DNA of 7,630 bases, from positions 1 to 7,630 of the forward strand of contig CAYZME010000084.1 in assembly GCA_964479435.1 (NCBI GenBank), read 5' to 3'. Numbering within the stretch: the stretch's first letter is position 1; every line of letters begins with the position of its first letter. The notes under the pieces were generated by a model that was not told where the DNA came from, did not search any database, and was given only the letters and a program-made list of their open reading frames with translations. Of the stretch, positions 6,496 to 7,630 are shown piece by piece. Source of the DNA: JAAYKS01 sp964479435. Lineage in GTDB: Bacteria; Bacillota; Clostridia; Saccharofermentanales; UBA5734. A program made the position numbers and the translations under genes.

Positions 6496-6582
6496 AACTT
6501 CGCTTTCGCGCTCATTTTATGCAAGGTACGCTGCCAACTTGACGTACGCCGCCATCCTGTCGTAAGATCATGCCCGTAGCTT

Positions 6583-6644
6583 GACGCCCTTGGCGTCTTG
6601 CGGTCGGCACGAAGCCGGCTGAGCGACTCAGCAGAGTCGGTGCC
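6583..6644. other. Two GC-rich hairpins upstream of larE
   Basis: GACGCC-CTT-GGCGTC (6583-6597) is a perfect six-pair hairpin with a three-base loop. A larger structure follows. GGCAC (6606-6610) pairs with GTGCC (6640-6644), enclosing CGACTC-AGCA-GAGTCG (6624-6639), with a 5' bulge that itself contains the palindrome AGCCGGCT (6613-6620). TTTGTGTTT follows, an imperfect U-rich tail, so the second hairpin could terminate transcription arriving from the nitroreductase gene. A structured leader of larE is the alternative. Confidence 0.45.
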
Positions 6645-6748
6645 TTTGTGTTTAGGATCATTTTATAACCTTCTAGATGTATGCTGCCGAAAGTATACGG
6701 TCACCCCGCAGGGGAGACGCGTGTGCTTTTTTTATTTTTAGGAGAGCG

Positions 6749-7495
6749 ATGGAACTTCGTGCGTTTTTTACCCAGCATCCGCGCGTCGCGCTGGCCTTTT
6801 CCGGAGGTGTTGATTCGGCATACCTTCTATACGCGGCCTTGCAAAGCGGCGCCCAAGTCTGCGCTTATTATGTGAAATCACCTTTTCAGCCTCAGTTTGA
6901 GCTGAATGACGCCCGCCGCCTGGCCGCGCAATTGCAGGCGGAGATGAAAGTCCTTGACTTGGACGTTCTGGCCGTCGCCGAGGTTGCCGCCAATCCCGGC
7001 GATCGCTGTTATTACTGTAAAAGAGCGATCTTTTCGGCCATCGGCCAAGCCGCGGCGGCAGACGGATATACGGTTTTGCTTGACGGCACCAATGCCTCAG
7101 ACGATGAGAGCGACCGACCGGGCATTCGTGCGCTGCGCGAGCTTCGCGTGTTGTCACCATTGCGTCTGTGTGGTCTGACCAAACCGGAAATCCGTTCCTT
7201 GTCGCGGGCGGTGGGCTTGTTTACATGGAACAAGCCGGCGTACGCTTGCCTGGCCACACGCATCCCAAGCGGCGAGCCGATCACCCCCGAAAAACTGCAA
7301 CGCACTGAAGCGGCGGAAGACCTCCTGTTTACGCTGGGCTTAAGTGATTTTCGTGTGCGTTTACAGGGGACGGCGGCCAGACTGCAGGTTCCCGCGTTGC
7401 AATTTGCCATGCTTTTACAACATAAAGAGACGATCGTCAAAGAATTTAAAAAATACTATTCGGCGGTGTTGTTGGATTTGGAGGGCAGAGATTGA
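6749..7495 (+). CDS. larE: ATP-dependent sacrificial sulfur transferase LarE (248 aa)
   Basis: LarE donates sulfur to the pyridinium dicarboxylate intermediate while making the nickel-pincer nucleotide, the cofactor of lactate racemase and related enzymes. The N-terminal PP-loop SGGVDS (18-23) binds ATP to adenylate the substrate. The family's conserved Cys, which in the Lactobacillus plantarum enzyme gives up its sulfur, fits C167 in PAYACLATRIPSG (163-175). A CYYC pair at 87-90 (RCYYCKR) is also typical of the family. Length is close to the usual ~250-275 residues. I chose the ATG at 6749 because AGGAG (6740-6744) precedes it and homology begins there; the frame is open back to 6677, but those extra 24 codons look like leader sequence. 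larB follows with a four-base overlap, supporting one operon. The lactate racemase target and larC are not in the window. Confidence 0.94.
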   Translation: MELRAFFTQHPRVALAFSGGVDSAYLLYAALQSGAQVCAYYVKSPFQPQFELNDARRLAAQLQAEMKVLDLDVLAVAEVAANPGDRCYYCKRAIFSAIGQAAAADGYTVLLDGTNASDDESDRPGIRALRELRVLSPLRLCGLTKPEIRSLSRAVGLFTWNKPAYACLATRIPSGEPITPEKLQRTEAAEDLLFTLGLSDFRVRLQGTAARLQVPALQFAMLLQHKETIVKEFKKYYSAVLLDLEGRD

Positions 7496-7630
7496 ACAGT
7501 GAGATTAAAAAAATCCTCGAAGCGGTCCAGAACGGGGCGCTGTCTGTCGATGACGCGTTGCTGCGGATCCGGAAAAAGCCGTTTGATGACATCGGTTATG
7601 CCAAAGTAGATCTGCATCGCCAGGTTCGGC
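7492..7630 (+). CDS. larB: LarB, nickel-pincer cofactor biosynthesis protein (5' part, cut by window end)
   Basis: LarB carboxylates and hydrolyses nicotinic acid adenine dinucleotide, the first step of nickel-pincer nucleotide synthesis. The 46 visible residues begin MNSEIKKILEAVQNGALSVD and reach KKPFDDIGYAKVDLHRQVR, matching the characteristic N-terminal 'PFxDIGYAKVDxHR' block of LarB. The start is TTG at 7492, with GGAGGG (7480-7485) six bases upstream. It overlaps the larE stop as TTGA, indicating coupled translation. The C-terminal PurE-like catalytic domain lies outside the window, so integrity beyond 7630 cannot be judged. The gene order larE then larB suggests larC may follow. Confidence 0.92.
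   Translation, partial: MNSEIKKILEAVQNGALSVDDALLRIRKKPFDDIGYAKVDLHRQVR

Larger units (their letters stand above)
6305..6748. other. Gene-poor interval before larE
   Basis: This stretch of about 440 bases holds no intact gene that I can support. Its left part (6323-6484) carries a coding-looking minus-strand remnant and an inverted 9-mer. Its middle and right parts hold two compact hairpins (6583-6597, 6606-6644). A TATAAC (6664-6669) is a possible -10 for larE, but the nearest -35-like box (TTGTGT, 6646-6651) is too close. The 80 bases before larE contain CCCC-GCA-GGGG (6703-6713) and, 13 bases later, a run of T at 6727-6733, which is too loose to call an attenuator. I see no recognisable nickel/cobalt riboswitch. 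Confidence 0.4.

Noticed and set aside
6606..6650. GAGTCGGTGCC followed by T resembles the last hairpin of a Cas9 tracrRNA.
   Set aside because: There is no cas gene, no CRISPR repeat array and no anti-repeat nearby; the match is limited to a common GC hairpin.
6677..6748. Longer larE start adding 24 codons.
   Set aside because: The extra residues lack family similarity and a ribosome site, while AGGAG lies directly before the ATG at 6749.

Overview
The window looks like a chromosomal segment of a Bacillota (Firmicutes, probably class Clostridia) bacterium. The evidence is strong AGGAGG-type ribosome sites, two TTG starts, an S-box-like RNA leader, a clostridial-style sigma factor/membrane anti-sigma pair, and larE-larB genes for a nickel cofactor. 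No species can be named from the sequence. There are no tRNA or rRNA genes, no CRISPR array and no intact mobile element.

Layout. Bases 1-115 fold as a SAM-I (S-box)-like riboswitch whose 5' edge is cut by the window start. It is followed by a terminator-like hairpin and a small basic ORF of unknown function (174-512). A gene-poor stretch (513-933) holds two long hairpins. Next come a flavin-reductase-family gene (934-1581) and a textbook intrinsic terminator (1607-1637). On the minus strand, an ATPase (2575-3489) and a permease (1712-2578) form a translationally coupled two-gene ABC-2 exporter operon. Divergent from it is a sigma-70-family/ECF-like factor (3739-4277) broken by a one-base deletion near 3873. 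It is followed 16 bases later by a single-pass membrane protein with an apparently duplicated outer domain (4294-5499), a likely anti-sigma partner. A TM1586-type nitroreductase (5585-6304) follows.

A second gene-poor stretch (6305-6748) contains a coding-looking minus-strand remnant, a 9-base inverted repeat and two GC-rich hairpins. The window ends with larE (6749-7495) and the start of larB (7492 onward, cut by the window end). Their products help make the nickel-pincer nucleotide cofactor of lactate racemase-type enzymes.

How the parts relate. The window looks like several small independent units rather than one pathway. The clearest functional groups are the ABC exporter pair, the sigma/anti-sigma pair and the lar pair. 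The two most interesting points are the divergent S-box-like RNA that precedes an unrecognised gene and the frameshifted sigma factor beside an intact anti-sigma-like gene. I found no convincing evidence of a wholly new multi-gene system.
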